Assembly: GCA_964604565.1 (NCBI GenBank)
Contig: CAZRZN010000011.1
Location: forward strand, 1-39,407
Direction of reading: 5' to 3'
DNA length: 39,407 nt
DNA from: CAZRZN01 sp964604565
GTDB lineage: Bacteria > Pseudomonadota > Alphaproteobacteria > Rhodobacterales > Rhodobacteraceae
The translations under genes were made by a program, and so were the position numbers. Numbering within the stretch: position 1 is the stretch's first letter; the number at the start of each line of letters is the position of its first letter. The notes under the pieces were generated by a model, which was not told the origin of the DNA, searched no databases, and saw only the letters and a program-made list of their open reading frames with translations. This document shows positions 8,195-16,799 of this stretch, in pieces.

Positions 8195-8952
8195 GCTGGC
8201 AGAAAATCAGTGTTCCGCTGACAGCCTTGATCCTGTTCGGGGTATTCTGGGAATTTCTGGTCTGGGTCAACGGCTGGCCCAACTACAAGATGGCCTCCCC
8301 AACGGACATCTGGCCCGCCTTCTGGAAATTCCGCTGGCTGTTTCTGGAATACGGGTGGCAGACGCTGTGGCGGACGGTCGTCGGGCTTTTGGTGGCGGTC
8401 GTGTTCGGAACCGGTCTGGGCATGATCATGGGCTTGTCGCGCACGGTGCGCGACGCGCTTTATCCGCTGCTGGTGGGGTTCAACGCGATCCCCAAGGCGA
8501 CGGTGGTGCCGATCATCGCGCTGATGTTCGTGGGGCAGCATGACTTCAACACGATCCTGATCGCCTTCATGATTTCCTTCTTTCCGATCGCTGTGTCGGT
8601 TTCCATCGGACTGTCGACGCTGGAACCGGAATACCGTGACATCCTTGCCTCTCTCGGCGCGTCGCGGTTCACGATCTTTCGCAAGATCGCCCTGCCAAAG
8701 ACGCTGCCGGAATTCTTCGGCGCCCTGAAGGTGGCCGTGACGCTGGCCTTTATCGGCACGAACCTGATGGAGATCGTCGAACCCCATGGCCGGGGGCTGG
8801 GTCATCTGTTCGACAGCGGCAAGATCAGCGCGGACTACCCGCTGATGTTCGCGGTCCTGATCGCGCTCGCGCTGATGGGAATCCTGCTATATTATATCGT
8901 TGTCGCGCTGGAGAAAATCTTTGCTGGATGGGCGGAACGGGCGCCGACCTGA
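8191..8952 (+). CDS. ABC transporter permease, TauC/SsuC-like
   Basis: Inner-membrane permease of 253 residues with about six helices (for example residues 8-27, 60-82 and the FMISFFPIAVSVSIGL segment), matching the BPD_transp_1 fold. The cytoplasmic coupling loop YRDILASLGASRFTIFRKIALP carries the EAA-type G and the proline ending expected for the SsuC/TauC group. The start overlaps the ATPase stop by 4 nt. Together with the binding protein and ATPase it makes a complete importer. The next gene begins 235 bp later, so the operon may end here. Substrate unknown. Confidence 0.94.
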   Translation: MSWQKISVPLTALILFGVFWEFLVWVNGWPNYKMASPTDIWPAFWKFRWLFLEYGWQTLWRTVVGLLVAVVFGTGLGMIMGLSRTVRDALYPLLVGFNAIPKATVVPIIALMFVGQHDFNTILIAFMISFFPIAVSVSIGLSTLEPEYRDILASLGASRFTIFRKIALPKTLPEFFGALKVAVTLAFIGTNLMEIVEPHGRGLGHLFDSGKISADYPLMFAVLIALALMGILLYYIVVALEKIFAGWAERAPT

Positions 8953-9187
8953 CGCCCTTGCCAAGGATGTTTTCTGCCCAGGACGGGATCCGCGGCGCCG
9001 CCTCCGTCGCCGACTATGAGCCGTTTTGTGCGATTCGGGGATTGTCTGCGCGTGCGCTGCGTCGGCCCGCCCCGACATGCGTTTTCGCGGGCCTGCCACG
9101 ATGGCCGGATGGACAAGAGGGCGCCATGCCGGCCCTGCGCATCTTTTGGCCTTTTGCGAGGGGCGCTGCTGTGCCAAAGCACCAGTC

Positions 9188-10066
9188 ATGATGCATCGAG
9201 AGCTTCAGTATCTGATTGCAGTTGACGGTGGAGGCTCCGGCTGCCGCGCGGTCGTTGCCGATGCCACGGGTCAATTGCTGGGGCAGGGTGTGGCGGGGCC
9301 CGCGAATGCGACCACGGACCTTGAGCAAGCGGTGGCCAACTGCCGTGCCGCGATCAACGCGGCCCAAAAATCTGCGGGCTTGAGGTCAGACAGCCTGTCG
9401 CATGCGCGGGCGCATCTTGGGCTGGCGGGGGCGCTGACGCGCGAGGTGACGCAGCGTGTCGCAGACGGGATCGGGATCACCGCCGTCACGGTCAGCGACG
9501 ATCTTGCCACCACGGTGGCCGGGGCGCTGGGCGCGCGCGACGGCGTGGTGATCACGGTTGGCACGGGATCGGTTATGGCCGCGCTGCGCGGTGGTGTGTT
9601 GCATCGCGTGGGGGGCTGGGGGATGCAGGTTTCCGATCAGGCCTCGGGCGCCTGGCTGGGACGTAGCCTGCTGGAGCGGGTGCTGCTCTGCCATGACGGG
9701 CTTGAGGATCATGGCGCGCTGACGCTGGAGACCTTCGAGGCGCTGGGCGAGGACCCGATGAACGTGGTGCGCTATGCCAGAACGGCGCGACCCTCGGATT
9801 ATGCGCTCTTCGCGCCCAATGTCCTTGCGGCGGCCCGAACCGGGGATGCCACGGCAGAGGCCCTGATGCGCGATGGTGCGTCCTATCTGTTGCGGGGTAT
9901 CGGCGTGCTGGAACGGGATGTATCCGAAGTGCTCTGCCTGACTGGCGGGATCGGCCCTGCATATGCGCCCTACCTGCCCGAAGAGGTGCAGGCGCGGCTG
10001 GCACCGCCCGAGGGATCGGCGCTGGATGGGGCGCTGTCCCTTGCCCGTCAAAGCTTTGTCCCGTGA
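9188..10066 (+). CDS. BadF/BadG/BcrA/BcrD-family ATPase, probable N-acetylglucosamine kinase
   Basis: Predicted sugar kinase of the ASKHA fold that would make GlcNAc-6-phosphate from GlcNAc. Of two adjacent ATGs (9188, 9191) either may be used; no clear ribosome site is visible, so the start is uncertain, but the phosphate-1 motif IAVDGGGSGCRAVVAD begins a few residues later as in the family. Other motifs: VTVSDDLATTVAGALG (catalytic-aspartate region), VITVGTGSV (phosphate 2) and VGGWGMQVSDQASGAWLGR, typical of NAGK-like kinases. The length of 292-293 residues is normal. It overlaps nagA by 4 nt, which strongly supports an amino-sugar substrate. Glucosamine kinase is the main alternative. Confidence 0.87.
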   Translation: MMHRELQYLIAVDGGGSGCRAVVADATGQLLGQGVAGPANATTDLEQAVANCRAAINAAQKSAGLRSDSLSHARAHLGLAGALTREVTQRVADGIGITAVTVSDDLATTVAGALGARDGVVITVGTGSVMAALRGGVLHRVGGWGMQVSDQASGAWLGRSLLERVLLCHDGLEDHGALTLETFEALGEDPMNVVRYARTARPSDYALFAPNVLAAARTGDATAEALMRDGASYLLRGIGVLERDVSEVLCLTGGIGPAYAPYLPEEVQARLAPPEGSALDGALSLARQSFVP

Positions 10067-11211
10067 CCCGCACGACATTCACCGGGGCGCGCGTCTTCGA
10101 TGGATCGACACTGTATGAGGGGCATGCCCTTGTTGTTGAGGAGGGTCTGATCGCCGCGATCCTTCCCGAGGGGGAGGTCCCTTCGGGCGGCCGGCGGATC
10201 GCGCTGGAGGGGGGCATTCTGATGCCGGGCTTCGTCGATCTGCAGGCGAACGGCGGCGGCGGCGTCATGTTCAATGACGAGACAACCGTAGAAGGGCTGC
10301 GTTGCATGGCAGAGGCCCATGCCAGCACCGGAACGCTGACGATCCTGCCGACCCTGATTACCGACACGGCCGATCGGACCCGCGCGGCGATAGAGGCAGT
10401 CGCCCGCGCCGTGGAGAACGGCGTCCCCGGGATCGCCGGCCTGCATCTGGAGGGGCCGCATCTGGAAGTGACCCGAAAAGGGGCCCATGATGCGGCATTG
10501 ATCCGACCCATGACCGACGCGGACGAAGTCATGCTTTGCGCGGCGGCTGCCCGCTTGCCAACGCTGAAGCTGACCGTAGCGCCGGAGGCCGTGACGTCCG
10601 CGCAGATCGCCCGACTGACCCGTTCCGGCGCTCTGGTTTCTCTGGGGCATACGGATTGCAGCTACGACGCCGCGCGGGGGGCGTTTGCGGCGGGCGCGCG
10701 CTGTGTCACCCATCTGTTCAACGCCATGAGTCCGCTGAAGCACCGGGAACCGGGGTTGGTCGGTGCGGCGCTGGATTCAGGCGGGGTCCATGTCGGTATC
10801 ATTGCGGATGGCGTGCATGTCCATCCGGCGGCCCTGCGTGTCGCCATGGCGGCCAAGGTCGGGGCTGGGGAGATGTTCCTTGTCACGGACGCCATGGCCA
10901 CGCTCGCGTCGGAGTTGCGTGAATTCCGGTTGAACGGTCGCCGCGTGCTGCGCGACAACCAGCGGCTTACGCTCGAGGATGGCACCCTTGCCGGTGCGGA
11001 TCTGGAAATGCCGCGGGCCTTGCGTGTCGCGATGACTGAAGGTGGCGTTCCGGAGGCAAAGGCACTTGCCATGACCACCTCGATTCCGGCGCGCCTGTTG
11101 ACCGGCGGCGCGCATCGCGGCGCGTTGCGCGTGGGTGCAAAGGCCGTCGCCATTCACCTACCTGACCGGGGGCGCGCACGTCCATTGGCCGAACTGACCG
11201 CGCCAGCCTGA
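10063..11211 (+). CDS. nagA: N-acetylglucosamine-6-phosphate deacetylase
   Basis: Metal-dependent amidohydrolase converting GlcNAc-6-P to GlcN-6-P plus acetate in the cytoplasm, 382 residues. The GTG start overlaps the kinase stop (GTGA), giving translational coupling. Motifs: PGFVDLQANGGGG (the Q-x-N variant seen in NagA rather than H-x-H), HLEGPHLE with the metal-binding Glu, SLGHTDCSYDAA and THLFNAMSPLKHREPG with metal/substrate histidines, and the catalytic Asp in LVTDAMA. No deaminase (nagB) gene lies in the window; the product could enter central metabolism or peptidoglycan precursor synthesis through genes elsewhere. A terminator follows 25 nt after the stop. Confidence 0.96.
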   Translation: MTRTTFTGARVFDGSTLYEGHALVVEEGLIAAILPEGEVPSGGRRIALEGGILMPGFVDLQANGGGGVMFNDETTVEGLRCMAEAHASTGTLTILPTLITDTADRTRAAIEAVARAVENGVPGIAGLHLEGPHLEVTRKGAHDAALIRPMTDADEVMLCAAAARLPTLKLTVAPEAVTSAQIARLTRSGALVSLGHTDCSYDAARGAFAAGARCVTHLFNAMSPLKHREPGLVGAALDSGGVHVGIIADGVHVHPAALRVAMAAKVGAGEMFLVTDAMATLASELREFRLNGRRVLRDNQRLTLEDGTLAGADLEMPRALRVAMTEGGVPEAKALAMTTSIPARLLTGGAHRGALRVGAKAVAIHLPDRGRARPLAELTAPA

Positions 11212-11236
11212 TCCGCGGAAAGTTGCCGGAAAATCC

Positions 11237-11261
11237 TGCCGTGATCGCAACGGCAATTTTT
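11237..11261 (+). terminator. Rho-independent-type terminator after nagA
   Basis: TGCCGT (11237-11242) pairs with ACGGCA (11250-11255) over a 7-nt loop and is followed by A then five T (11257-11261). Position and T-run fit the end of the kinase-nagA transcript, so the following small gene should have its own promoter in the roughly 65 bp between. Confidence 0.65.
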
Positions 11262-11326
11262 GAATGTGACGAGCGCGTTATTTGGCTTATGACAACTGCA
11301 CAAAAAGACTGTTCGTTGAGGTTTTC

Positions 11327-11551
11327 GTGACAAGTTGCATATTCCGTTGCCACTGCAATGACGAGTTGCCCTACGGGGCAAAGGTCTGCAGCTACTGCTT
11401 TCAACCGACACCAATCTGGAACCGACGTTGGGTGCCGGTGTGTCTGTCCTTGCTTGCGGTGATCGCCTTCTGGCTTTATCCGTTCCACGGGGAGCCGCGC
11501 GTCGGTTTGAAGATCGAGCTGACCGTGCAGGAGTCTCGGCTGCGGGATTGA
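11327..11551 (+). CDS. Small zinc-ribbon-like single-pass membrane protein
   Basis: A 74-residue protein I do not recognise by name. The GTG at 11327 has a GAGG ribosome site 5 nt upstream; a TTG at 11282 would add 15 unremarkable residues. Residues 4-21 carry CIFRCHCNDELPYGAKVCSYC, a treble-clef or zinc-ribbon-like knuckle: the C-terminal C-x2-C is regular, while the N-terminal half has three cysteines (C-x3-C-x-C) instead of the usual C-x2-C. A membrane helix follows (about VPVCLSLLAVIAFWLYPF), then a short polar tail. The lytic transglycosylase gene begins 32 bp downstream, so the two are probably co-transcribed. Function unknown; a small membrane-anchored regulator or assembly factor is conceivable. 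Confidence 0.6.
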   Translation: MTSCIFRCHCNDELPYGAKVCSYCFQPTPIWNRRWVPVCLSLLAVIAFWLYPFHGEPRVGLKIELTVQESRLRD

Positions 11552-11583
11552 TCTCAACCCGACATTTCGTCAGGAGACACGAC

Positions 11584-12834
11584 ATGCGTGTGGGAAGACG
11601 CGGTTTCGCTTTGGGGCTGTCGGCAGTCTGGCTGTCGGGATGCGCGTCTGTCGGCGGTGGATTGCCACAAGTGGCGCGACCCGATCCGGAGCTTGAAGAA
11701 GGGCTGAGGCCACAGCCGAACCCCGCGTATGATCAATGGGTTGTCGCGTTTCAGGCGCGCGCGAGGGACCGTGGGATCACGCAGGACACGCTGGACCGGG
11801 CCTTTCGCGGTCAGGGCTTCCTGCCCGGGGTGATCGAGCGGGATCGCAACCAGACCGAATTTACCCGCACGCTTGAGGACTATCTCGCCATAGTTGCGCC
11901 CGAGGAAAAGGTCGCCTTTGGCCGCCGCGCCTTTGCACAGCAGAGCGTCGCCCTCGACCAAGTGGCGGCACAATACGGTGTTCCGGCGCAGGTCATGGCG
12001 TCGATCTGGGGGGTCGAAAGCTATTTCGGGACAAAGCGTGGAAAGATCCCCGTGATCTCCGCGACCTCGACGCTGGCGTGGGAAGGGCGGCGCGGTCGCT
12101 TCTTCGAATCGAATCTGATGGACGCCCTGCGCATTGTGCAAACAGGCGATGCACAGCCCGTGCAACTGGTCGGAAGCTGGGCAGGGGCCATGGGTCACAC
12201 ACAATTGATCCCGAACGCCTACCAGGAACATTCGGTGGATTTCGATGGGGACGGGCGGCGCGATATCTGGTCCGAAAACCCGATCGACGCGTTCGCGACG
12301 ACGGCACGTTTTCTGACACGCGCCGGTTGGCGCAGGGGGGAGCCGTGGGCATTGGAGGTGCGGCTGCCGGACGGTTATTCCGGCCCGACGGGACGAGGGT
12401 CGCGGGCACCTGTTTCGCAATTCGAAAGCCTTGGGGTCCGGGCCGCCCGCGGGGGATCCCTGCCGGATTATGGCAGCGCCGCGGTTGTGGCCCCAATGGG
12501 TGTGGGCAAGCCGGCGTTTCTGGTCTTCCACAACTTTAACATGATCTTGCGCTATAACCCGTCTGAGAATTACGGCCTTGCCGTCAGCTATCTGGCGGAT
12601 CGGCTGGCGGGCGGCGGACCTCTTGTTGGGGAATTCGGGCGGGACGCGACCGGTCTGACGCTGGATGATCGCAAGTCGTTGCAACGTGGCCTGACGCGGG
12701 CGGGATTCGACGCGGGCACGCCCGACGGCGTGATCGGCAAGAAAACGGAAGCCGCGATCGAGGGATATCAGCGGTCTCAGGGGCTTGCGGTGACCGGCGT
12801 CCCCTCGCGGGCGCTTCTGGACAGGCTGGGCTGA
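11584..12834 (+). CDS. Lytic murein transglycosylase, MltB family, lipoprotein with C-terminal peptidoglycan-binding domain
   Basis: Cleaves peptidoglycan glycan strands to 1,6-anhydro-muropeptides at the outer membrane. The ATG at 11584 follows AGGAG. The N-terminus is a lipoprotein signal ending LSGC with Cys20 as the lipid site. The SLT_2 domain (about 45-330) holds the catalytic Glu145 in ASIWGVESYFGT, plus GSWAGAMGHTQLIPNAY and the DFDGDGRRDIW element usual in MltB. A PG_binding_1 domain (about 350-412) closes the 416-residue protein. The frame is open upstream, but that region is occupied by the small zinc-ribbon gene. Proximity to GlcNAc kinase and nagA suggests a murein-turnover theme, although a terminator separates them. 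Confidence 0.94.
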   Translation: MRVGRRGFALGLSAVWLSGCASVGGGLPQVARPDPELEEGLRPQPNPAYDQWVVAFQARARDRGITQDTLDRAFRGQGFLPGVIERDRNQTEFTRTLEDYLAIVAPEEKVAFGRRAFAQQSVALDQVAAQYGVPAQVMASIWGVESYFGTKRGKIPVISATSTLAWEGRRGRFFESNLMDALRIVQTGDAQPVQLVGSWAGAMGHTQLIPNAYQEHSVDFDGDGRRDIWSENPIDAFATTARFLTRAGWRRGEPWALEVRLPDGYSGPTGRGSRAPVSQFESLGVRAARGGSLPDYGSAAVVAPMGVGKPAFLVFHNFNMILRYNPSENYGLAVSYLADRLAGGGPLVGEFGRDATGLTLDDRKSLQRGLTRAGFDAGTPDGVIGKKTEAAIEGYQRSQGLAVTGVPSRALLDRLG

Positions 12835-12870
12835 GGCACATCTGCGCGACCATCACAGTTGGGGGTGGTG

Positions 12871-13809
12871 TCAACGATCGGATGCAGCACGGCTCAGCCG
12901 GTCGTTCAGGGCGACGCCAAGACCAAGATGCGGGATCGGCGAGACGGCGATCACCGGTGCGCCAGTCGAGTCCAGCCGGTGCAGATATTCAAAGAGATTG
13001 GCTGCCGCCTCTGTCAGGTCGGCGTCAGGCGACAGGTTCAGGTCGCTGGCCACGTCGCCAAAGCCAAGGCGCGCCTCGCCCGGCTCGAACTCGACCGCAT
13101 TCAGTCGCACCTTGGCGCGCGGCGCGTAATGAGAACGGGTTTGGCCCGGCGCCGTTATCCCATCGGCATCGCGTCGCAGCGCGATCGGGCTGTCCAGAAC
13201 AGCGCCCAAGGCGTCGCTCGTGATGCCCCCGGGGCGCAGCAGCGTCGGCGTGCCGGTCAACCCGAGAATGGTGGATTCCAGCCCGACCTTGCAGGGCCCC
13301 CCATCGACGACAGCGTCGATCCGGTCGCCAAGATCCTTGAGGACATGCGTCGCACGAGTCGGGCTGATCTGCCCCGACCGATTGGCCGACGGCGCCGCCA
13401 CCGGCCCTGCGAAGATGCCCAGCAGCGCCTGCGCCACCGGGGCGTCGGGGATTCGCACGGCGAGACTGTCCAACCCCGCCGTCACCAGACGTGAGACCGC
13501 CGCATCCTTGCGCAATGGCAGAACCAGCGTCAGCGGACCGGGCCAGAACGCCTGCGCCAGCGCATCGGCGTCATCATTCCACTGCACCAGCTTCATGACT
13601 TCTTCGAGATCCGCGAGATGCACGATCAAGGGGTTGAATGCCGGGCGCCCCTTGGCCTCGTAGATGCGGGCCACCGCGGCGTCCTGCCGGGCGTCGGCGC
13701 CAAGGCCATAGACCGTCTCGGTCGGAAAGGCGACCAGCCCGCCCCGTGACAGGATCCGGGCGGCGGTTTCCAGATCCTGTGTGCTTGCGCTAAGCTGTGC
13801 TGCGGGCAT
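12871..13809 (-). CDS. L-threonylcarbamoyladenylate synthase, Sua5/YrdC type
   Basis: Makes threonylcarbamoyl-AMP from threonine, bicarbonate and ATP for the t6A37 modification of tRNAs that read ANN codons. The ATG at 13809 has an AGGGA site upstream; the frame extends 26 codons further without conserved sequence. The YrdC domain (about 10-200) shows GGLVAFPTETVYGLGADA, KGRPAFNPLIVH, FWPGPLTLVL, VAAPSANRSGQISPT and GLESTIL. A linker with SHYAPRA leads to the C-terminal Sua5 domain, so this is the two-domain Sua5 form (312 residues), not the short TsaC form. It converges on the transglycosylase gene (36-bp gap) and diverges from the acyl-CoA dehydrogenase gene (123-bp gap). Confidence 0.95.
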   Translation of the reverse strand: MPAAQLSASTQDLETAARILSRGGLVAFPTETVYGLGADARQDAAVARIYEAKGRPAFNPLIVHLADLEEVMKLVQWNDDADALAQAFWPGPLTLVLPLRKDAAVSRLVTAGLDSLAVRIPDAPVAQALLGIFAGPVAAPSANRSGQISPTRATHVLKDLGDRIDAVVDGGPCKVGLESTILGLTGTPTLLRPGGITSDALGAVLDSPIALRRDADGITAPGQTRSHYAPRAKVRLNAVEFEPGEARLGFGDVASDLNLSPDADLTEAAANLFEYLHRLDSTGAPVIAVSPIPHLGLGVALNDRLSRAASDR

Positions 13810-13932
13810 CGCGGCGGTCCCTTTGTGACGCGGCGTTCCGGTTGAAGCGCGGCAAGAGGGCGATACCCTCTGCGCGCCGCTGTTCACGTGCTACAAGAGC
13901 CGTGGCAGGTTGCCAAGACAGAGGAAGACTTC

Positions 13933-15633
13933 ATGGCTTATCGTGCGCCGATCAATGCTTACATGCGTCTGCTGCGTGATGTTGTCGGATATGACGAGGT
14001 CGCTGCGACCTCCTTGTATTCCGAGGCGACACCCGAGACCGTCGAAGCCGTTCTGGGGGAGGCCGGGCGACTGTGCGAGGACGTGCTTGCGCCGTTGCAA
14101 CGCGCCGGTGATCTGGATCCGGCGCGGCTGGAAAATGGCGTGGTGCGCACGTCCAAGGGATTTGCCGAGGGGTATCGCGCGCTGGCGGAGGGTGGCTGGA
14201 TCGCCACGTCGGCCCCCGCTGCCCACGGTGGCATGGACCTGCCGCTGACCGTGACGACCTGCATCAATGACATGATGAGCGCGTCCTGTCTCGCGATCCA
14301 GCTCAACCCACTGATGACCCAAGGACAGATCCATGCGCTGGAGCATCACGCTAGCGATGCGCTCAAGGCATTGTACCTGCCCAAGCTGATTTCGGGCGAA
14401 TGGTCCGGCACGATGAACCTGACAGAGGCGCAGGCAGGATCCGATGTCGGGGCGCTGACCTCCAAGGCAGAGCCGGAAGGGGACGGCACCTACCGCATCA
14501 CCGGGCAGAAGATCTATATTTCTTGGGGCGACACCGATTTCACCGGGAATGTGTGTCACCTCGTTCTGGCGCGGTTGCCGGATGGCGGATCTGGCACGAA
14601 GGGGATCAGCCTGTTCCTTGTTCCCAAATATCTTCCGGATGAAAGCGGCGCGCCGGGTATCGCGAATGACCTCAAGGTGGTGAGCCTGGAGCACAAGATG
14701 GGCCTGCACGGTTCGCCCACCTGCGTGATGCAATATGACGGTGCCAAGGGCTGGCTGGTGGGCGAACCCCATGACGGAATGCGCGCCATGTTCACCATGA
14801 TGAACAACGCCCGTCTTGGGGTGGGCGTGCAGGGGGTTGGCGTCGCGGAGGGCGCCTGCCAGCATGCGCTGGCCTTTGCGCAGGACCGCAAGCAGGGTCG
14901 ATCGCCCGAGGGGACCATCATAGGCCACGCGGATGTGCGCCGCATGCTGGCGACCATGAAGGCAGAAACCTTTGCTGCCCGGGCAATCGCACTGTCGCTT
15001 GCGGTATCCATGGATATGGCGCGGGCCACCGGAGACGCGGAATGGTCGGCCCGTGCGGCGCTGCTCACCCCGATCACCAAGGCGTTTGGCACTGAAACGG
15101 GGATCCGGGTGGCCGATATCGGGGTCCAGGTGCATGGCGGCATGGGCTACGTAGAAGAGACGGGCGCCGCGCAATATCTGCGCGACGTGCGCGTGACCGC
15201 GATCTACGAGGGAACCAATGGTATCCAGGCCATGGATCTTGTCGGGCGCAAACTGATGGATGGTGGCGAGGCGGTCTATCGCCTGCTGGACGAGATCGAG
15301 GCCAGTGCCGAAGCGGCGCGCGGCGCGATGCCGGATTTGGCCGAGGCCGTCTGGCAGGCGGGGGAGTCGCTGCGCGAGACCACAGAGGCGCTGGTGGCCC
15401 GCGACATGGCGGACAGGTTCGGCGGCGCCGTGCCTTATCTGCATGGCTTTGCGCGCGTCCTGGGCGGCCATTTCCATCTGCGCGCCGCCTTGGCCGATCC
15501 CGATGGGGCAGATGCGCGGCTCGCGGCCTTTTATATCGGGTGCCTGCTGCCCGAACATGTCGGCCTGCTTGCACAGGCACGAGCCGATGCGAACGCCCTC
15601 TCCGGGATCCGGACGGAGGATCTGGTCGCATGA
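13933..15633 (+). CDS. Acyl-CoA dehydrogenase, long DmdC-like family
   Basis: FAD enzyme that inserts the alpha-beta double bond into an acyl-CoA and passes electrons to ETF; an ETF-ubiquinone oxidoreductase is encoded at 25066. ATG 13933 has an AGAGGAAGA site. The 566-residue length is well above the roughly 380 of short-chain enzymes and matches the group that includes DmdC (3-methylmercaptopropionyl-CoA dehydrogenase of DMSP breakdown) and FadE-like proteins with an added C-terminal helical domain. Motifs: WSGTMNLTEAQAGSDVGALT (flavin-contacting loop), HGSPTCVM, QVHGGMGYVEE and AIYEGTNGIQAMDLVGRKL, whose Glu is the usual catalytic base. The DMSP role is a possibility only, because paralogues with other chain specificities are common in this family. 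It overlaps the following MBL gene by 4 nt. Confidence 0.93.
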   Translation: MAYRAPINAYMRLLRDVVGYDEVAATSLYSEATPETVEAVLGEAGRLCEDVLAPLQRAGDLDPARLENGVVRTSKGFAEGYRALAEGGWIATSAPAAHGGMDLPLTVTTCINDMMSASCLAIQLNPLMTQGQIHALEHHASDALKALYLPKLISGEWSGTMNLTEAQAGSDVGALTSKAEPEGDGTYRITGQKIYISWGDTDFTGNVCHLVLARLPDGGSGTKGISLFLVPKYLPDESGAPGIANDLKVVSLEHKMGLHGSPTCVMQYDGAKGWLVGEPHDGMRAMFTMMNNARLGVGVQGVGVAEGACQHALAFAQDRKQGRSPEGTIIGHADVRRMLATMKAETFAARAIALSLAVSMDMARATGDAEWSARAALLTPITKAFGTETGIRVADIGVQVHGGMGYVEETGAAQYLRDVRVTAIYEGTNGIQAMDLVGRKLMDGGEAVYRLLDEIEASAEAARGAMPDLAEAVWQAGESLRETTEALVARDMADRFGGAVPYLHGFARVLGGHFHLRAALADPDGADARLAAFYIGCLLPEHVGLLAQARADANALSGIRTEDLVA

Positions 15634-16673
15634 TGGACGGTGGCGTGCAGAGCATTCGCTACCCATGGGAGACACCGCCGCCACCCGGGGAGGCCATCGA
15701 GGTGGCCGAAGGGGTGCTGTGGATGCGCCTGCCGCTGCCGATGAAGCTGGATCACGTGAATGTCTATGCGCTGGACGATGGAGACAGCTGGACAGTGGTC
15801 GATACCGGTTTTGACACGCGCAAGACCCGGGCCATCTGGCAGGATCTGCTGACAGGTCCGCTGAAGGCGAAGCCGGTCGGCCGCGTCATCGTCACCCATC
15901 ACCATCCCGATCACATGGGGTTGGCCGGGTGGTTCCAGACCGAACATGGCGCGGAACTGGTGACCACGCGCACCGCATGGCTTTTCGCACGGATGCTGCA
16001 ACTCGACCCGCAGGAGCGGCCCACCGAAGAGACGCTGACCTATTGGCGCAAGGCGGGCATGGATCTCGACATCCTCGCCCAGCGAATGCAGGAGCGGCCG
16101 TTCAATTTTGCAGACTGTGTCGCACCGATGCCGCTGGGGTTCACGCGGATCCGGCAGGGAGACGTGCTGCGCGCGGCAGGGCGCACATGGGAGGTGCATA
16201 TCGGCAATGGCCATGCGCCCGAACATGCGACCCTCTGGGCACGTGACGACGATCTGGTGCTTGCGGGCGACCAGATCCTGTCCTCGATCAGTTCAAACCT
16301 GGGTGTCTACGCGACAGAGCCGGAGGCCGATCCCGTAGCGGACTGGCTGGAGTCCTGCGAGAGGCTGGCGCTGCTTGCGCGGCCCGGGCATCTGGTTCTG
16401 GGGGGTCACAAACTGCCGTTTACCGGGCTGGGTCCGCGAATGGCGCAGTTGATCGACAACCATCACGGCGCGCTGGATCGGCTGCACGCGCATCTTTCCT
16501 CGCCGCACAGTGCGGGGGAATGTTTCGCAGCGCTCTTCAAGCGCAGGATCGGGCCGGGCGAATACGGTCTGGCACTGGTCGAGGCGATGGCCCATTGCCT
16601 GCATCTCTGGCATGCCGGGCGGGCCACACGGAGTCTGCGTGCCGATGGCGCCTGGGCATGGCAGGCCATCTGA
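15630..16673 (+). CDS. MBL-fold metallo-hydrolase
   Basis: Metallo-beta-lactamase-fold hydrolase of 347 residues. Two consecutive ATGs (15630, 15633) overlap the acyl-CoA dehydrogenase stop, with a GGAGG site about 10 nt upstream. Metal motif H90-H-H92-P-D94-H95 (H-x-H-x-D-H), then GNGHAPEHATLW, LAGDQIL (bridging Asp) and GGHKLPF complete the two-metal site. The C-terminal part resembles the glyoxalase II/LACTB2-like branch. Translational coupling to the acyl-CoA dehydrogenase suggests it hydrolyses a related thioester or ester, for example a CoA thioester, but this is inference from context. No signal peptide, so cytoplasmic. Confidence 0.9.
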   Translation: MMDGGVQSIRYPWETPPPPGEAIEVAEGVLWMRLPLPMKLDHVNVYALDDGDSWTVVDTGFDTRKTRAIWQDLLTGPLKAKPVGRVIVTHHHPDHMGLAGWFQTEHGAELVTTRTAWLFARMLQLDPQERPTEETLTYWRKAGMDLDILAQRMQERPFNFADCVAPMPLGFTRIRQGDVLRAAGRTWEVHIGNGHAPEHATLWARDDDLVLAGDQILSSISSNLGVYATEPEADPVADWLESCERLALLARPGHLVLGGHKLPFTGLGPRMAQLIDNHHGALDRLHAHLSSPHSAGECFAALFKRRIGPGEYGLALVEAMAHCLHLWHAGRATRSLRADGAWAWQAI

Positions 16674-16799
16674 CGCACGCAGGCCGGTCACTTTTGCGGG
16701 ATCCGCGACATCTGCGACACCTGCGGGCGCGTGACAGGCGCGTGAATATGCGCTACCCGATTGGGGATCTTTCGCACGATATGGAACGGGAACGAAGAC

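Noticed and set aside
8953..9187. In-frame upstream extension of the amino-sugar kinase from 9026
   Set aside because: The extra 54 residues lack conservation-like features, and the kinase's first motif lies right after the ATG pair at 9188; treated as a promoter region.
13891..15684. 597-codon minus-strand frame opposite the acyl-CoA dehydrogenase
   Set aside because: It mirrors a gene with complete catalytic motifs; no family resemblance or ribosome site of its own.
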